A stretch of 64,000 bases of DNA from Pontivivens sp032464575 (GCA_032464575.1 JAWDKM010000006.1:1-64000); one strand, 5' to 3'; numbered from the stretch's first letter, positions 23,698 to 35,407 are shown. Program-made: numbers and translations. Notes: generated by a model from the letters alone, not told the origin.

Positions 23698-24407
23698 CGT
23701 GGCGGGCGGAAGCCGAAACCGGCCAGGATCGCCTGCCCGTCCTCCGACAGCATGAAGTTGAGGAACGGCGTCCCGGCCTCGCTCAGCACGACCGCCCGAT
23801 AGGTGATGGGATCGTGCAGCGCCGGGTCGATCGGCGTCGCGGCGAGTTCGGGCAGCAGGGCTGCGTCCGTCGCGTAGACCACGGCGCTCGGCGCGTGGCC
23901 GCGGGCCACCCAGTTGAGCGCATCGCGCACGTTGGCGGCGATCACCATCCGCCTCTCTGCCTCCTGCCACAGGTCCAGGGCCTCCAGCGCCTGACGGGCG
24001 TAGCGGCCGGCCGGCACCGCCTCCGGGTCGGCGAGGGCGATGCGGCCCTCCGGCAGACCATCGGGGCCGGGCGCCGCGCCGATCCAGACCAGCGTGTTGC
24101 GCGCCACGGTCACGGCACGCCGCGGCGGCACACGCTCGGCCAGCCAGTCGGCCCATATCACGTTGGCGGACAGGTAGAGATCGGCCGGCGCCCCTTGTGC
24201 GATCTGCCGCGCCAGCACGCCGCTTCCTGCGTGGACCGCGGTGACGTCCGTGCCGGGACGGGCGCTCTCGTAGGCCTCTTCCAGCGCCGCGACGGCGTCG
24301 GTCATGGAGGCGGCCGCGTAGACCTGCACTGATTCGGCGGATGCCAGGTCAACAGGCCCCAAGGTCGTAAAAATCGCGATCGCGATCCGAAACATGCGAT
24401 TTGGCAC
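23694..24407 (-). CDS. modA: ModA-like molybdate-binding periplasmic protein
   Basis: About 237 residues. A hydrophobic signal (MFRIAIAIFTTLGPVDLASA) is followed by VQVYAAASMTDAVAALEEAY and HAGSGVLARQIAQGAPADLY, the oxyanion-binding pattern of ModA. It ends YRAVVLSEAGTPFLNFML. The GTG at 24407 is preferred because GGAGG lies nine bases before it; ATG at 24395 is the alternative. Neither modB nor modC is adjacent, so the protein either works with a transporter elsewhere or has another role. It is coupled to the downstream kinase-like gene. Confidence 0.85.
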   Translation of the reverse strand: MPNRMFRIAIAIFTTLGPVDLASAESVQVYAAASMTDAVAALEEAYESARPGTDVTAVHAGSGVLARQIAQGAPADLYLSANVIWADWLAERVPPRRAVTVARNTLVWIGAAPGPDGLPEGRIALADPEAVPAGRYARQALEALDLWQEAERRMVIAANVRDALNWVARGHAPSAVVYATDAALLPELAATPIDPALHDPITYRAVVLSEAGTPFLNFMLSEDGQAILAGFGFRPPR

Positions 24408-24854
24408 CGGTCTTCGCCTCCGATCCGACACGGACGAGCGGAGCCGTCCGGACGGCAGTGTGTCGCACCGGACGCGCGCGTCAATCGGGGTGCCCGGCGA
24501 AATGTCAGCTCACCTGACCTGTCATCGTTCTGAAATCCATTCCGTAAGATCACGAACGCAATCAGGAATTGTGATGAGACAATGCGTGACGTCGCGACGG
24601 CGGGCATATGCGGGCTGCGGGCGAAATCTGCGGTTGAGCCCCGGCCGGGTCCACCGTCACCAAATGTTCGCGATCCGGAATGGTCAGGGCTGTTGACATA
24701 AGGAATTGCGAGGCTCCGGTGCCCTTGACCTTTCCCCGCGCCCTTGTCCAAACTTTTACTTAGTCCAATGCAGGGCTGCCAAACGCATGATCGGTCCGAG
24801 AGGCCGGCACCCGGCGTGGGGACACGACGGGATACTTCAGGGAAGAGGTACTCT
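24408..24854. other. Divergent gap between modA and aapJ
   Basis: About 450 bases separate the divergent modA and aapJ starts. I find no convincing gene; reading frames here are Arg/Ser/His-rich with no family resemblance. The stretch is less GC-rich around 24530-24570 and must hold both promoters. TTGACA at 24693 and TTGACC at 24724 could be -35 elements, but no good -10 follows either at the right distance. Confidence 0.5.
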
Positions 24855-25871
24855 ATGAAAAAATCCGTATTCTTCGGCGCGCTGGCCGCTGCCGGTCTGG
24901 TGGCGGGCGCAGGCTCCGCACAGACCCTGCAGGAGGTCCAGGACCGCGGCACGCTGCGCTGCGGTGTGACCACCGGCCTGGTCGGCTTCGCCGCACCGGA
25001 CGAGAACGGTGAGTGGGAAGGTTTCGACGTCGCCGTCTGCCGCGCTGTCGCGGCTGCCGTGCTGAGCGATCCGACGGCCGTCGAGTTCATCCCGACCACC
25101 GGCTCCACCCGCTTCACCGCTCTGGCCTCGGGCGAGATCGACATGCTGGCCCGGAACACCACCTGGACCTTCAGCCGCGACGTCGACCTCGAGTTCGAAT
25201 TCACCGGCATCAACTACTATGACGGTCAGGGCTTCATGGTCCGCGAGGATCTCGGCGTGAGCTCTGCGTCCGAGCTCGACGGCGCCACCGTCTGCATCCA
25301 GACCGGCACCACCACCGAGCTCAACCTCGCCGACTTCTTCCGTGCGAACGGCATGAGCTACGAGCCGGTGCCGATCGAGACCAACGCGGAAGCACAGCAG
25401 CAGTACCTTGCGAACGCATGTGACGTGTACACGACCGATGCCTCCGGTCTGGCCGCGACCCGCGCCGCGTTCGAGGATCCGAGCGCGCACGTCCTGCTCC
25501 CCGAGATCATCTCCAAGGAGCCGCTCGGCCCGCTCGTGCGTCACGGCGACAACGCCTGGGGCGACATCACGCGCTGGACGCTCAACGCGCTGATCGCGGC
25601 CGAGGAACTCGGCGTCACCTCCGAGAACATCGAGGAGATGGCAGGCGGCACCGAGAATCCGGAGATCAACCGTCTGCTCGGCACCGAGGGCAGCCTCGGC
25701 GAAATGCTGGGCCTCGACGCAGGCTGGGCGCAGCGCGCGATCGCGGCGGGCGGCAACTACGGCGAGATCTTCAACGCGAATATCGGTCCGGACACCGCGA
25801 TCGGCCTGGACCGGGGCCTGAACGCTCAGTGGACCGAAGGCGGCCTGCTCTACTCGCCGCCCTTCCGCTGA
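24855..25871 (+). CDS. aapJ: General L-amino-acid ABC transporter, binding protein AapJ/BztA
   Basis: 338 residues with a signal peptide (MKKSVFFGALAAAGLVAGAG, cleavage near GSA-QT). The mature protein shows the family text GTLRCGVTTGLVGFAAPDEN, GEIDMLARNTTWTFSRDVDL and YYDGQGFMVREDLGV. It captures many L-amino acids in the periplasm for AapQMP. The ATG at 24855 has GAAGAGG upstream; the longer in-frame start at 24744 would hide the signal peptide. Confidence 0.95.
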   Translation: MKKSVFFGALAAAGLVAGAGSAQTLQEVQDRGTLRCGVTTGLVGFAAPDENGEWEGFDVAVCRAVAAAVLSDPTAVEFIPTTGSTRFTALASGEIDMLARNTTWTFSRDVDLEFEFTGINYYDGQGFMVREDLGVSSASELDGATVCIQTGTTTELNLADFFRANGMSYEPVPIETNAEAQQQYLANACDVYTTDASGLAATRAAFEDPSAHVLLPEIISKEPLGPLVRHGDNAWGDITRWTLNALIAAEELGVTSENIEEMAGGTENPEINRLLGTEGSLGEMLGLDAGWAQRAIAAGGNYGEIFNANIGPDTAIGLDRGLNAQWTEGGLLYSPPFR

Positions 25872-25887
25872 TCCGAACGAGAGGGTC

Positions 25888-25913
25888 GGGGCGCGCCACG
25901 GCGCGCCCCTTCT
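25888..25913 (+). terminator. Partial terminator between aapJ and aapQ
   Basis: GGGGCGCGC / GCGCGCCCC (9 bp) around CACG is followed by TTCT. Such a hairpin after a binding-protein gene commonly protects its mRNA or reduces read-through, so that the binding protein is made in excess over the membrane subunits. Confidence 0.7.
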
Positions 25914-26024
25914 CCATCCGGGGGAACGCTGCACGACCGACCGGCTGAGTACAATGACCGGGGCGATGCAGGCGACGACCACACCCGCCGATTGCGGGAC
26001 GTTTTCTTTGGAAGAGGGGCGGGC

Positions 26025-27245
26025 ATGACCGCAATCACCGATCACGAGCAGGATGGGGGCTTTCGCCTGTCCCAGCTCATATACGACACCCGATACCGTT
26101 CGATCACCATCCAGATCATCGCGCTGATCCTGCTCTTCATGGCACTGGGCTGGCTGGTGAACAACGCGATCAACAACCTCGAACGCGCCGGCCAGGACTT
26201 CAACTTCAGCTTTCTGGGCAGCGTCGCGGGGTACGACATCAACCAGCGCCTGATCGATTACGACAGCCAGATGACCCACGGCCGCGCGACGATCGTCGGC
26301 CTTCTGAACACGCTGCTCGTCGCGGTGCTGGGCTGCATAACCTGCACGTTCCTCGGCGTCTTCATGGGCGTGCTGCGCCTGTCGCCGAACTGGATCGTGC
26401 GCAAGATCGCGACCGTCTACGTCGAGGCGTTCCGCAACGTGCCCGTCCTGCTGTGGATCGTCCTCGTGATGGGGATGATGATCAAGGTCCCGCCGCAGCC
26501 GAGCGCATTTCGCGGCGACGACCCGGCGGCGTCCATGATCCTGTGGGACAGCGTCGCCATCACAAATCGCGGCGTCTACATCCCCGGACTGACCTTCGAG
26601 GCGGGGTCCTCCATCGTCGTCATCACCTTCCTGCTGTCGCTGGTCGCCATCTGGGGTTTCCGCCGCTATGCGCGCAAACGGCAGGAAGCGACGGGCGACA
26701 TCCTTCCGGTGCTCTGGGTCGGCCTCGCGCTCTTCTTCCTGCCGGCGATGGTGATGCAGCTCATCCTGGGCTCGCCCATCGGGCTGGAGCTACCTTACCT
26801 GCGCGGGTTCAACTTCGCCGACGGCGTCCACCTGCGGAACTCGCTGATCGCGCTGTGGCTTGCCCTGTCGCTCTATACCGGCGCCTTCGTGGCGGAGAAC
26901 GTGCGCGCGGGCATCCTCGCCGTAAGCAAGGGCCAGACGGAGGCCGCGGCCTCGCTCGGGATGCGGCCCAACCGCATCATGAACCTCGTCGTGCTGCCGC
27001 AGGCGCTGCGCGTCATCGTGCCGCCGATGATCTCCAACTACCTTAACCTCACCAAGAACTCCTCGCTGGCGCTGGCCATCGGCTACATGGACCTGACCGG
27101 CACGCTGGGCAACATCACGCGCAACCAGACGGGGCGCGAGATGGAAAGCGTGCTGCTGGTCATGGCGATCTACCTCACGATCTCCCTGTCCATCTCCGCC
27201 GTCGGCAACTGGTACAACGCCTCCGTGCGTCTGAAGGAGCGCTGA
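26025..27245 (+). CDS. aapQ: General L-amino-acid ABC transporter permease AapQ/BztB
   Basis: 406 residues with about eight hydrophobic segments. The permease loop that contacts the ATPase is seen in EAAASLGMRPNRIMNLVVLP followed by QALRVIVPPM. The ATG at 26025 (MTAITDHEQDGGF) has GAAGAGGGG upstream; a TTG at 25992 is less likely. It forms the membrane channel with AapM and is one base from aapM. Confidence 0.94.
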   Translation: MTAITDHEQDGGFRLSQLIYDTRYRSITIQIIALILLFMALGWLVNNAINNLERAGQDFNFSFLGSVAGYDINQRLIDYDSQMTHGRATIVGLLNTLLVAVLGCITCTFLGVFMGVLRLSPNWIVRKIATVYVEAFRNVPVLLWIVLVMGMMIKVPPQPSAFRGDDPAASMILWDSVAITNRGVYIPGLTFEAGSSIVVITFLLSLVAIWGFRRYARKRQEATGDILPVLWVGLALFFLPAMVMQLILGSPIGLELPYLRGFNFADGVHLRNSLIALWLALSLYTGAFVAENVRAGILAVSKGQTEAAASLGMRPNRIMNLVVLPQALRVIVPPMISNYLNLTKNSSLALAIGYMDLTGTLGNITRNQTGREMESVLLVMAIYLTISLSISAVGNWYNASVRLKER

Positions 27246-27246
27246 C

Positions 27247-28536
27247 ATGAGCGACGTACACTCCCAATCGATCGCCTTCGTGCGCGAGACGCAGCTCCCG
27301 CCCGCGCCGCCGCCCGCGGCGGAGACCGGCGTGGTCAAGTGGCTGCGGGAGAACCTGTTCTCTTCCGTACTCAACGGTGTGCTGACGGTCGTCAGCATCA
27401 TCTTCATCGGCTACGTGCTGGCGGGCTTCCTGCCGTGGATCTTCAACTCCACCTGGAATGCCGGCAGCCTGGGCGAATGCCGCGAGCTCAGCAGCGGCGC
27501 GTGCTTCGCCGTGATCCGCGAGCGCTGGCCGCAGTTCTTCTTCGGCTTCTACCCGTCCGATCAATACTGGCGGCCGGTCCTGACCTTCCTGCTGCTGTTT
27601 CCGGCGCTTGCCCCGATACTGTTCGACCGGGCGCCGCGCGCCCTGCTCGCGGTGACCGCGCTCTTCCCCTTCATCGGCTACTGGCTGATCTGGGGCGGCT
27701 CGGTCTGGTTCCCGGTATCCGTCCTGCTGGGCTTCGTGCTCGGCTACGTTGTCTACGCGCTGCTGGTCAACAGCAACGCGGTGATGGCGCTGGTCGCGGG
27801 TGTGGTCACGCTGATTGTCTACCAGCTGCTGCTAGGCGGCGTAGTGGAAGGGACGCTGAACCGCATCGTCTTTCTCGGCCTCGAACCGGTGATCAGCCGC
27901 AACATCGGGGGCTTCCTGCTTACGCTGATCCTGGGCATAACCTCGATCTCCATGGCGCTGCCGCTGGGCATTCTCCTCGCGCTCGGACGGCAGTCGGACC
28001 TGATTGTCATCAAGACGATCTGCGTGTGCTTCATCGAGTTCATCCGCGGTGTGCCGCTCATTACCCTCCTCTTCGTGGCGAACGTGCTGCTGGCCTACTT
28101 CCTGCCGCCGGGCACCTCGTTCGACCTGATCCTGCGCGTCATCATCATGGTGACGGCGTTCGCCGCCGCCTATCTGGCGGAGGTGATCCGGGGCGGCCTC
28201 GCCGCATTGCCGCGCGGGCAGTACGAGGCTGCCGACAGCCTGGGTCTGGACTACTCGCAGGCGATGCGGCTCATCATCCTGCCGCAGGCGCTGAAGATCT
28301 CGATCCCGGGCATCGTCAACGTGTTCATCGGGCTCTTCAAGGACACCACGCTGGTCTCCATCATCTCGATGTTCGACCCGCTCGGCATCGTCCAGCCCAT
28401 CCTCGCGGACAGCAACTGGAACGGCATCCTGTGGGAGCTCTACGGCTTCGTGGCGCTGTTCTTCTTCATCTTCTGTTACGCAATGTCTCAGTATTCCCGG
28501 TACCTGGAGCAGAAGCTCCGGACCGACCATCGTTAA
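27247..28536 (+). CDS. aapM: General L-amino-acid ABC transporter permease AapM/BztC
   Basis: 429 residues with multiple hydrophobic segments and the ATPase-coupling motif EAADSLGLDYSQAMRLIILP followed by QALKISIPGIVNVFIGLFKD. It pairs with AapQ in the inner membrane. Stop and start are adjacent to aapQ, and aapP follows after 12 bases with AAGGAG. Confidence 0.94.
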   Translation: MSDVHSQSIAFVRETQLPPAPPPAAETGVVKWLRENLFSSVLNGVLTVVSIIFIGYVLAGFLPWIFNSTWNAGSLGECRELSSGACFAVIRERWPQFFFGFYPSDQYWRPVLTFLLLFPALAPILFDRAPRALLAVTALFPFIGYWLIWGGSVWFPVSVLLGFVLGYVVYALLVNSNAVMALVAGVVTLIVYQLLLGGVVEGTLNRIVFLGLEPVISRNIGGFLLTLILGITSISMALPLGILLALGRQSDLIVIKTICVCFIEFIRGVPLITLLFVANVLLAYFLPPGTSFDLILRVIIMVTAFAAAYLAEVIRGGLAALPRGQYEAADSLGLDYSQAMRLIILPQALKISIPGIVNVFIGLFKDTTLVSIISMFDPLGIVQPILADSNWNGILWELYGFVALFFFIFCYAMSQYSRYLEQKLRTDHR

Positions 28537-28548
28537 GGAGCCGGTCCC

Positions 28549-29328
<780 letters not shown>

Positions 29329-29347
29329 GATCCGCGACATCGCGAAG

Positions 29348-29376
29348 ACGGCGCCGGATCCCTCCGGCGCCGTTTT
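29348..29376 (+). terminator. Terminator of the aap operon
   Basis: A perfect 11-bp stem (ACGGCGCCGGA / TCCGGCGCCGT) with a TCCC loop is followed by TTTC, 20 bases after the aapP stop. Confidence 0.8.
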
Positions 29377-29529
29377 CATTGCAGCACGCCGGTTGTCGTG
29401 CCGGGCTCGCGGCGGCTCTACCGGACACTACCCTGTCCCGGGACGCTACCGGTCACATCTGGGCGGTTGGTTTCACGGGTTCTCCGGTCGGGGAGCGGGC
29501 CCTGACAGCCGGCAGACGGTCGGATGCGG

Positions 29530-29934
29530 TCAATGAAGCTCGTCGGTGCCTGCCGTGACGGCCATCGTGTTGATGGCCGGAATGTCCCATGCCTCGGCAA
29601 GGTGCCCGTCAACGACGCGCCACACGACGACCGCATCCAGAGCGGTCGACCGACCTCGGCTGACCATGGTGTTTCGGACATGCACGACGACCAACTCGTC
29701 TCCCATGGTGGTCACGGATACGGGTGCGATCCCGAAGGTACCGTCGCTCATATCTGCAATCTTCCCGAAGAAGGACCGCAGGCCTTCCACGCCGACATAG
29801 TCGCCATGGACATCCGGCAAGGCAGGGTTGAAGTAGTGCCAGACGAAGTCATCGGCGAAGAGGTCGGCCTCTCCTGCGAGGTTCCGAAGATCGAGCCGCG
29901 ATAGCAGTGCGACATTCGGGTGCTCCTCCGACAT
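29530..29934 (-). CDS. NTF2/SnoaL-like small protein
   Basis: 134 residues starting MSEEHPNVALLSRLDLRNLA. The patterns FADDFVWHYFNPALPDVHGD, GVEGLRSFFGKIADM and GDELVVVHVRNTMV, ending DGHLAEAWDIPAINTM, are those of the cone-shaped NTF2-like fold used by SnoaL-type proteins as enzymes or binding pockets. The substrate is unknown. It stands alone on the minus strand. The much longer frame that contains it continues upstream into Arg-rich non-coding text, so I start at 29934. Confidence 0.72.
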   Translation of the reverse strand: MSEEHPNVALLSRLDLRNLAGEADLFADDFVWHYFNPALPDVHGDYVGVEGLRSFFGKIADMSDGTFGIAPVSVTTMGDELVVVHVRNTMVSRGRSTALDAVVVWRVVDGHLAEAWDIPAINTMAVTAGTDELH

Positions 29935-30372
29935 GAGCGTGCCTCGCCATTGTTCCCGGAAATGATGACGTGTCACAGGGTAGCGCCTCCACCCCGGGTC
30001 TCCTTGATTTCCGTCAACGAGGGCGCGCGGGCTATCCGCAGCGACTGGCGATCTTGCAGCAAGGCAGCACCCTATGGGCGTCCGCGTCGAACGGACTTCG
30101 GAACTCCCCTCCGGCGCCTTGAGAAACGCTATCCCTCCCTTGGCCAACCCGTCGCCGCTCCATGGTTCCGCACCTCTCCGCGTCCGGCCTTCGAAGAGGA
30201 AAGGTCTCCGTGTCCCGTGCCCGCATCGTCGTCCTCCATTGCACGCCGCCGGAGCGCCCTTCTTCGACGGCTTACATCGCTCGCTTTCCGCCTGGCAGGC
30301 CCCCGGCGGCTCTGGAGGTTCGCCGGTTCCATCCCCATGTCCATCCCAGCACCCCAGTGGAGGATCCCCGCC
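29935..30372. other. Gap between the SnoaL-like gene and the DUF1330 gene
   Basis: About 440 bases without a supportable gene. Open frames on both strands are long only because of high GC; they are Ser/Arg/Pro-rich and match nothing I recognise. It should contain two divergent promoters, but I could not pick out convincing -35/-10 pairs. Confidence 0.45.
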
Positions 30373-30663
30373 ATGCCCGCCTTCTTCATCGCCCAGGTGA
30401 CGGTCAGCGATCCCGAGAAGTTCAGGATCTACGCCGGCGAGATCGGCGCCACGATGGAGCCCCATGGCGGCGAGCAGGTCCTGCGCGGGCAGAAGGCCAC
30501 GGACCTGACCGGGGAGAGCGATCACCAGATGGCCGCCGTGTTCCGTTTCCCGGACCTCGCGTCGATCCGCGCGTGGTACGGATCGGATGCATATCAGGCG
30601 CTGATCCCCGTGCGGGAGGCGGCCGCCGAAATGACCATTACCGCCTACGAAGTGCCGGACTGA
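30373..30663 (+). CDS. DUF1330 family small protein
   Basis: 96 residues beginning MPAFFIAQVTVSDPEKFRIY and containing VFRFPDLASIRAWYGSDAYQ, the ferredoxin-like (dimeric alpha/beta barrel) pattern of DUF1330. Function is unknown for the family. The start at 30373 gives the standard family N-terminus; the frame is open further upstream but without family similarity. Confidence 0.82.
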   Translation: MPAFFIAQVTVSDPEKFRIYAGEIGATMEPHGGEQVLRGQKATDLTGESDHQMAAVFRFPDLASIRAWYGSDAYQALIPVREAAAEMTITAYEVPD

Positions 30664-30821
30664 GCCCTCTGCCGCCTCACCGGAATGCACGGACCTGCGT
30701 CATCGACTAAAGAGCATCCGTTCAGGTCGCTTTTTCGCACCTGCAACGGTAGCCAGCCCCGAACCGTCACCTATATGTCGCCAAAGAGGCATCTCTGCCG
30801 CACCATCCCGAGGCTCCGCCC

Positions 30822-33047
30822 GTGAAAGAGACCGACTCCTACGAAGCCGGCCCGTGGCGCTTTGTACCCGCCGCCGTTCAGGCGGCGCTTTTCATCTGGT
30901 TCTGCACCTTCCTGCCAATGGCCACCGCCGGCACGCCAGCCGACTTCGTCTGGCAGTGGGTTCCGGCGCTGGGGATCGAGGCGGCGTTCCGCGTCGATGC
31001 GCTCTCGCTGCTCTTCGCGTTGCTCATCACCGGCATCGGCGCGATCTGCTTTCTCTATGCGGCGGAATACTTCCACGCGGATCGGCGGCTGAAGCGGCTG
31101 CTGACGCTGATGTCGATGTTCGCGGCCTCGATGCTGATCCTCGTGCTCGCCGACGATGCGATCACGCTCTTCGTCGCGTGGGAGCTGACGACCATCACCT
31201 CTTTCCTGCTGGTCGGCTACGACCACCAGAAGGATGATGCGCGGCACAAGGCGCAGCAGGCACTGATCGTGACCGGCATCGGCGGCCTCGCCCTGATGGC
31301 CGGACTCATCCTGATGGGCAGCGTCGCGGGCACCTATCGCATTTCGGAGATGGGCAGCTTCGCCGATCATTCGCTCTACCTCGTGATGCTGGGCCTCGTG
31401 CTGGCCGGCTGCTTCACGAAGTCCGCACAGTTCCCGTTCCACTTCTGGCTTCCCGGCGCGATGGCTGCGCCCACGCCGGTGTCCGCCTACCTGCACTCGG
31501 CGACCATGGTGAAGGCGGGGGTCTACCTCGTCGCGCGCCTGACGCCGCAGCTCGGCGGAACGGAGGTCTGGACCTGGACGCTGACCCTCGTCGGCGCCGT
31601 CACCATGGTGGTGGCGAGCTTCTGGGCGCTGCGCCAGACCGATCTGAAGCTGATGCTCGCGTGGACCACGCTGATGGGTCTCGGCACGCTGATGATGGGT
31701 CTCGGCGGCGGCAGCTACTACGCGGTGGGCGGGGCGCTCACCTTCATCCTCGTCCATGCGCTCTACAAGGCGTCGCTGTTCCTTGCGGTGGGCCTTCTCG
31801 ACAAGGGCGCGGGCAGTCGGGAGATCGACGATCTTTCCGGCCTGCGCCACGCTATGCCGATCAGCTTCGGCATCGCGGTGCTCGCGGGTGCGTCCATGGC
31901 CGGTCTGCCACCCTTCGTCGGCTTCATCGGCAAGGAGCTCAGCTACGAGGGCGGTCTCCAGACACAGACGGAGGAGATTTTCGTCGCGACCATGTCTGTC
32001 ATCGCCAACGCGCTGATGTTCGCGGCCGCGGGCCTCGTGGCGATCCGCCCCTTCTTCGGCCAGCAGAAGAGCAGGAAGGAGGCTCCGAAGGATCCTTCCA
32101 TCTTCATGTGGTCGGGTCCCGCGATCCTCGCCGTGCTGGGCCTGCTGCTCGGCCTTTTCCCCGGCGGGCTCGACGCGCTGATCACCGCGATGGTCGAGGT
32201 CGTGCGGGGCGAGCCCGGCGCTCCGGAGGTCAAGCTCTGGCACGGGGTGAACGCGGCGCTGATGCTGTCGCTCCTCACCTTCGCCATCGGCGGCGTGCTG
32301 TTCTGGGGCCTGCCCGAACTGCGCCGGTCCCTCACGCGGGAGGAGGAGCGCGTGCCCGACAGCGCAGCCGTCTACGACGTGCTGTTGAACGCCTTGCGCA
32401 ACACGGCGAGCTGGATGGCGCGCACCGTGCAGGACGGGCGGATGATGAGTTACCTGCGCGCGACTTTCATCACGCTGGCGTTGATGGTGTGGGCCGCGAT
32501 CTTCTTCGGCTCCGGCAATGTGGCGCGCATCGATCCGGCCGCGCCGATCTTTCACTGGGTGATCGTCGCGATCATCGTGGCCTGCGTGATCGCCATCATC
32601 TTCACCGGATCGCGCCTGATCGCGATCACGGCGCTGGGCGGCGTCGGTTCGGGGATCGCGGTGATCTTCGTGCTCTATTCGGCGATCGACGTCGCGATGA
32701 CGCAGCTTCTGACCGAGATCCTGATCGTGGTCTTCGTCGCTGTCGCCTTCATCAAGCTGCCGCGGGCGGGCACCGGCGCGCTGCGCATCGGCGACGCGAT
32801 CATCTCCGCCGTCCTGGGCCTCGGCATCACCTTCGCGATGCTCGCCGTGCTGGGCGCGGGGCTGGAGCGCGACGTGACGCAGTTCTTCGAGGCCAACGCC
32901 TATCCGGAAGCCGCGGGCCGCAACATCGTCAACGTCATCCTCGTCGATTTCCGGGCCCTCGACACGCTGGGCGAGGTCGCGGTGGTCGTCATCGCCGGTA
33001 TCGCGGCACTGGCCGCCCTGCGTGCGGGGCGTGAGGTCAAGAAATGA
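30822..33047 (+). CDS. mrpA: Na+(K+)/H+ antiporter subunit MrpA
   Basis: 741 residues starting at GTG, with about 20 hydrophobic segments. It is related to complex I NuoL: KSAQFPFHFWLPGAMAAPTP and VSAYLHSATMVKAGVYLVAR are the signature of the proton-channel helices. The C-terminal part (RLIAITALGGVGSGIAVIFV to PRAGTGALRIGDAIISAVLG) is the MrpB-like extension typical of MrpA. Together with MrpD it is thought to move protons and cations. It is first in a compact mrpABCDEFG operon; mrpB overlaps by four bases. Confidence 0.95.
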   Translation: MKETDSYEAGPWRFVPAAVQAALFIWFCTFLPMATAGTPADFVWQWVPALGIEAAFRVDALSLLFALLITGIGAICFLYAAEYFHADRRLKRLLTLMSMFAASMLILVLADDAITLFVAWELTTITSFLLVGYDHQKDDARHKAQQALIVTGIGGLALMAGLILMGSVAGTYRISEMGSFADHSLYLVMLGLVLAGCFTKSAQFPFHFWLPGAMAAPTPVSAYLHSATMVKAGVYLVARLTPQLGGTEVWTWTLTLVGAVTMVVASFWALRQTDLKLMLAWTTLMGLGTLMMGLGGGSYYAVGGALTFILVHALYKASLFLAVGLLDKGAGSREIDDLSGLRHAMPISFGIAVLAGASMAGLPPFVGFIGKELSYEGGLQTQTEEIFVATMSVIANALMFAAAGLVAIRPFFGQQKSRKEAPKDPSIFMWSGPAILAVLGLLLGLFPGGLDALITAMVEVVRGEPGAPEVKLWHGVNAALMLSLLTFAIGGVLFWGLPELRRSLTREEERVPDSAAVYDVLLNALRNTASWMARTVQDGRMMSYLRATFITLALMVWAAIFFGSGNVARIDPAAPIFHWVIVAIIVACVIAIIFTGSRLIAITALGGVGSGIAVIFVLYSAIDVAMTQLLTEILIVVFVAVAFIKLPRAGTGALRIGDAIISAVLGLGITFAMLAVLGAGLERDVTQFFEANAYPEAAGRNIVNVILVDFRALDTLGEVAVVVIAGIAALAALRAGREVKK

Positions 33048-33523
33048 ACTCCATCATCCTGAACACCGCGACACGGGTGCTGGTCCCCGTCTTCATCATC
33101 GTGGCGCTGCTCACGCTCTGGCGCGGGCACAACGACCCCGGCGGCGGCTTCATCGGCGGACTGCTCGCGGCGATCTGCGTCGCCCTTTATGAGAAGACCT
33201 TCGGCGTGGACGAGGCGCGGCGCTGGCTGCGCCTGCCCCCCATGATGATCGCCGGCCTCGGCCTGACGGCGGCCATCGCGGGCGGGCTTTGGGGCGCGGC
33301 CGTCAACGGCGCGTTCCTCTCCGGCGTCTGGCCGTTCTACGCTGCCGTCGACGGAAGCTGGGTGGGGCTGCCGGTCGGCTCCATCCTGCTCTTCGACACC
33401 GGCGTCTTTCTGGTCGTCGTCGGTGTGGTGAGCGCCATCCTCTTCGCGCTGGAGGAGGCGGGCATCCCCGAGGATCGCGAGGAAGAGGACGGCGTCCCTA
33501 CCGGACGGGAGGAGGATGCCTGA
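33044..33523 (+). CDS. mrpB: Antiporter subunit MrpB
   Basis: 159 residues with four hydrophobic segments. RVLVPVFIIVALLTLWRGHN followed by DPGGGFIGGLLAA is the MnhB/MrpB hallmark. The C-terminal 25 residues are acidic and cytoplasmic. ATGA overlaps on both sides indicate coupled translation. Confidence 0.94.
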   Translation: MNSIILNTATRVLVPVFIIVALLTLWRGHNDPGGGFIGGLLAAICVALYEKTFGVDEARRWLRLPPMMIAGLGLTAAIAGGLWGAAVNGAFLSGVWPFYAAVDGSWVGLPVGSILLFDTGVFLVVVGVVSAILFALEEAGIPEDREEEDGVPTGREEDA

Positions 33524-33882
33524 TGGAAAGCATCGTCTCGATCCTCGCGGGTGTGCTGGTCGCCGCAGGCGCCTACCTGATGCTGTCGGGCAACCTGGTG
33601 CGCTACATCCTGGGCCTGACGCTGCTGTCCAACGCGGCGAACCTGGTCATCTTCGCCGCCGGACGGATGACCGAAGCAGCCCCCCCGCTCACCTCCTATG
33701 GCGAGACGGCCCCGGCCGAAGGGGTCGCCAATGCCCTGCCGCAGGCCCTGATCCTGACGGCGATCGTGATCGGCTTCGGCCTCTTCTGCTTCGCCCTCAC
33801 GCTCGCCTACCGCGCCTACTATGCCATGGGCACCGCGCGGATGGATTCGATGCGCGTGGCCGAGCCGCGGGAGGATGCGTGA
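33523..33882 (+). CDS. mrpC: Antiporter subunit MrpC
   Basis: 119 residues with three hydrophobic segments, the NuoK-like subunit: AGAYLMLSGNLVRYILGLTL, LLSNAANLVIF, and ALPQALILTAIVIGFGLFCF. The start is fixed by overlap with mrpB. A short repeat-like sequence (33883-33910) separates it from mrpD. Confidence 0.94.
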   Translation: MESIVSILAGVLVAAGAYLMLSGNLVRYILGLTLLSNAANLVIFAAGRMTEAAPPLTSYGETAPAEGVANALPQALILTAIVIGFGLFCFALTLAYRAYYAMGTARMDSMRVAEPREDA

Positions 33883-33910
33883 TGCCTCCGGCGGGGATAT
33901 TTGAAGAAGA
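33883..33910. repeat. Dispersed repeat copy (CGGCGGGGATATTTG type)
   Basis: CTCCGGCGGGGATATTTG followed by AAGAAGAGA sits between mrpC and mrpD. The same core occurs at 43573-43600 and, with one change, at 41158-41182. I recall this as a frequent intergenic motif in Rhodobacterales genomes; that recollection needs a genome-wide count. Confidence 0.55.
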
Positions 33911-33922
33911 GAGAGCGCCCGC

Positions 33923-35403
<1,481 letters not shown>

Positions 35404-35407
<4 letters not shown>

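Noticed and set aside
24394..24696. 100-codon plus-strand frame upstream of aapJ
   Set aside because: It is Arg/Ser/His-rich and starts inside modA on the opposite strand; no family resemblance.
24693..24740. TTGACA and TTGACC as aapJ promoters
   Set aside because: Good -35 hexamers but no -10 hexamer at 16-18 bases from either.
30771..32555. 594-codon open frame on the minus strand
   Set aside because: It is antisense to mrpA and very rich in His, Arg, Glu and Gln with no domain; a shadow of the membrane-protein codons.
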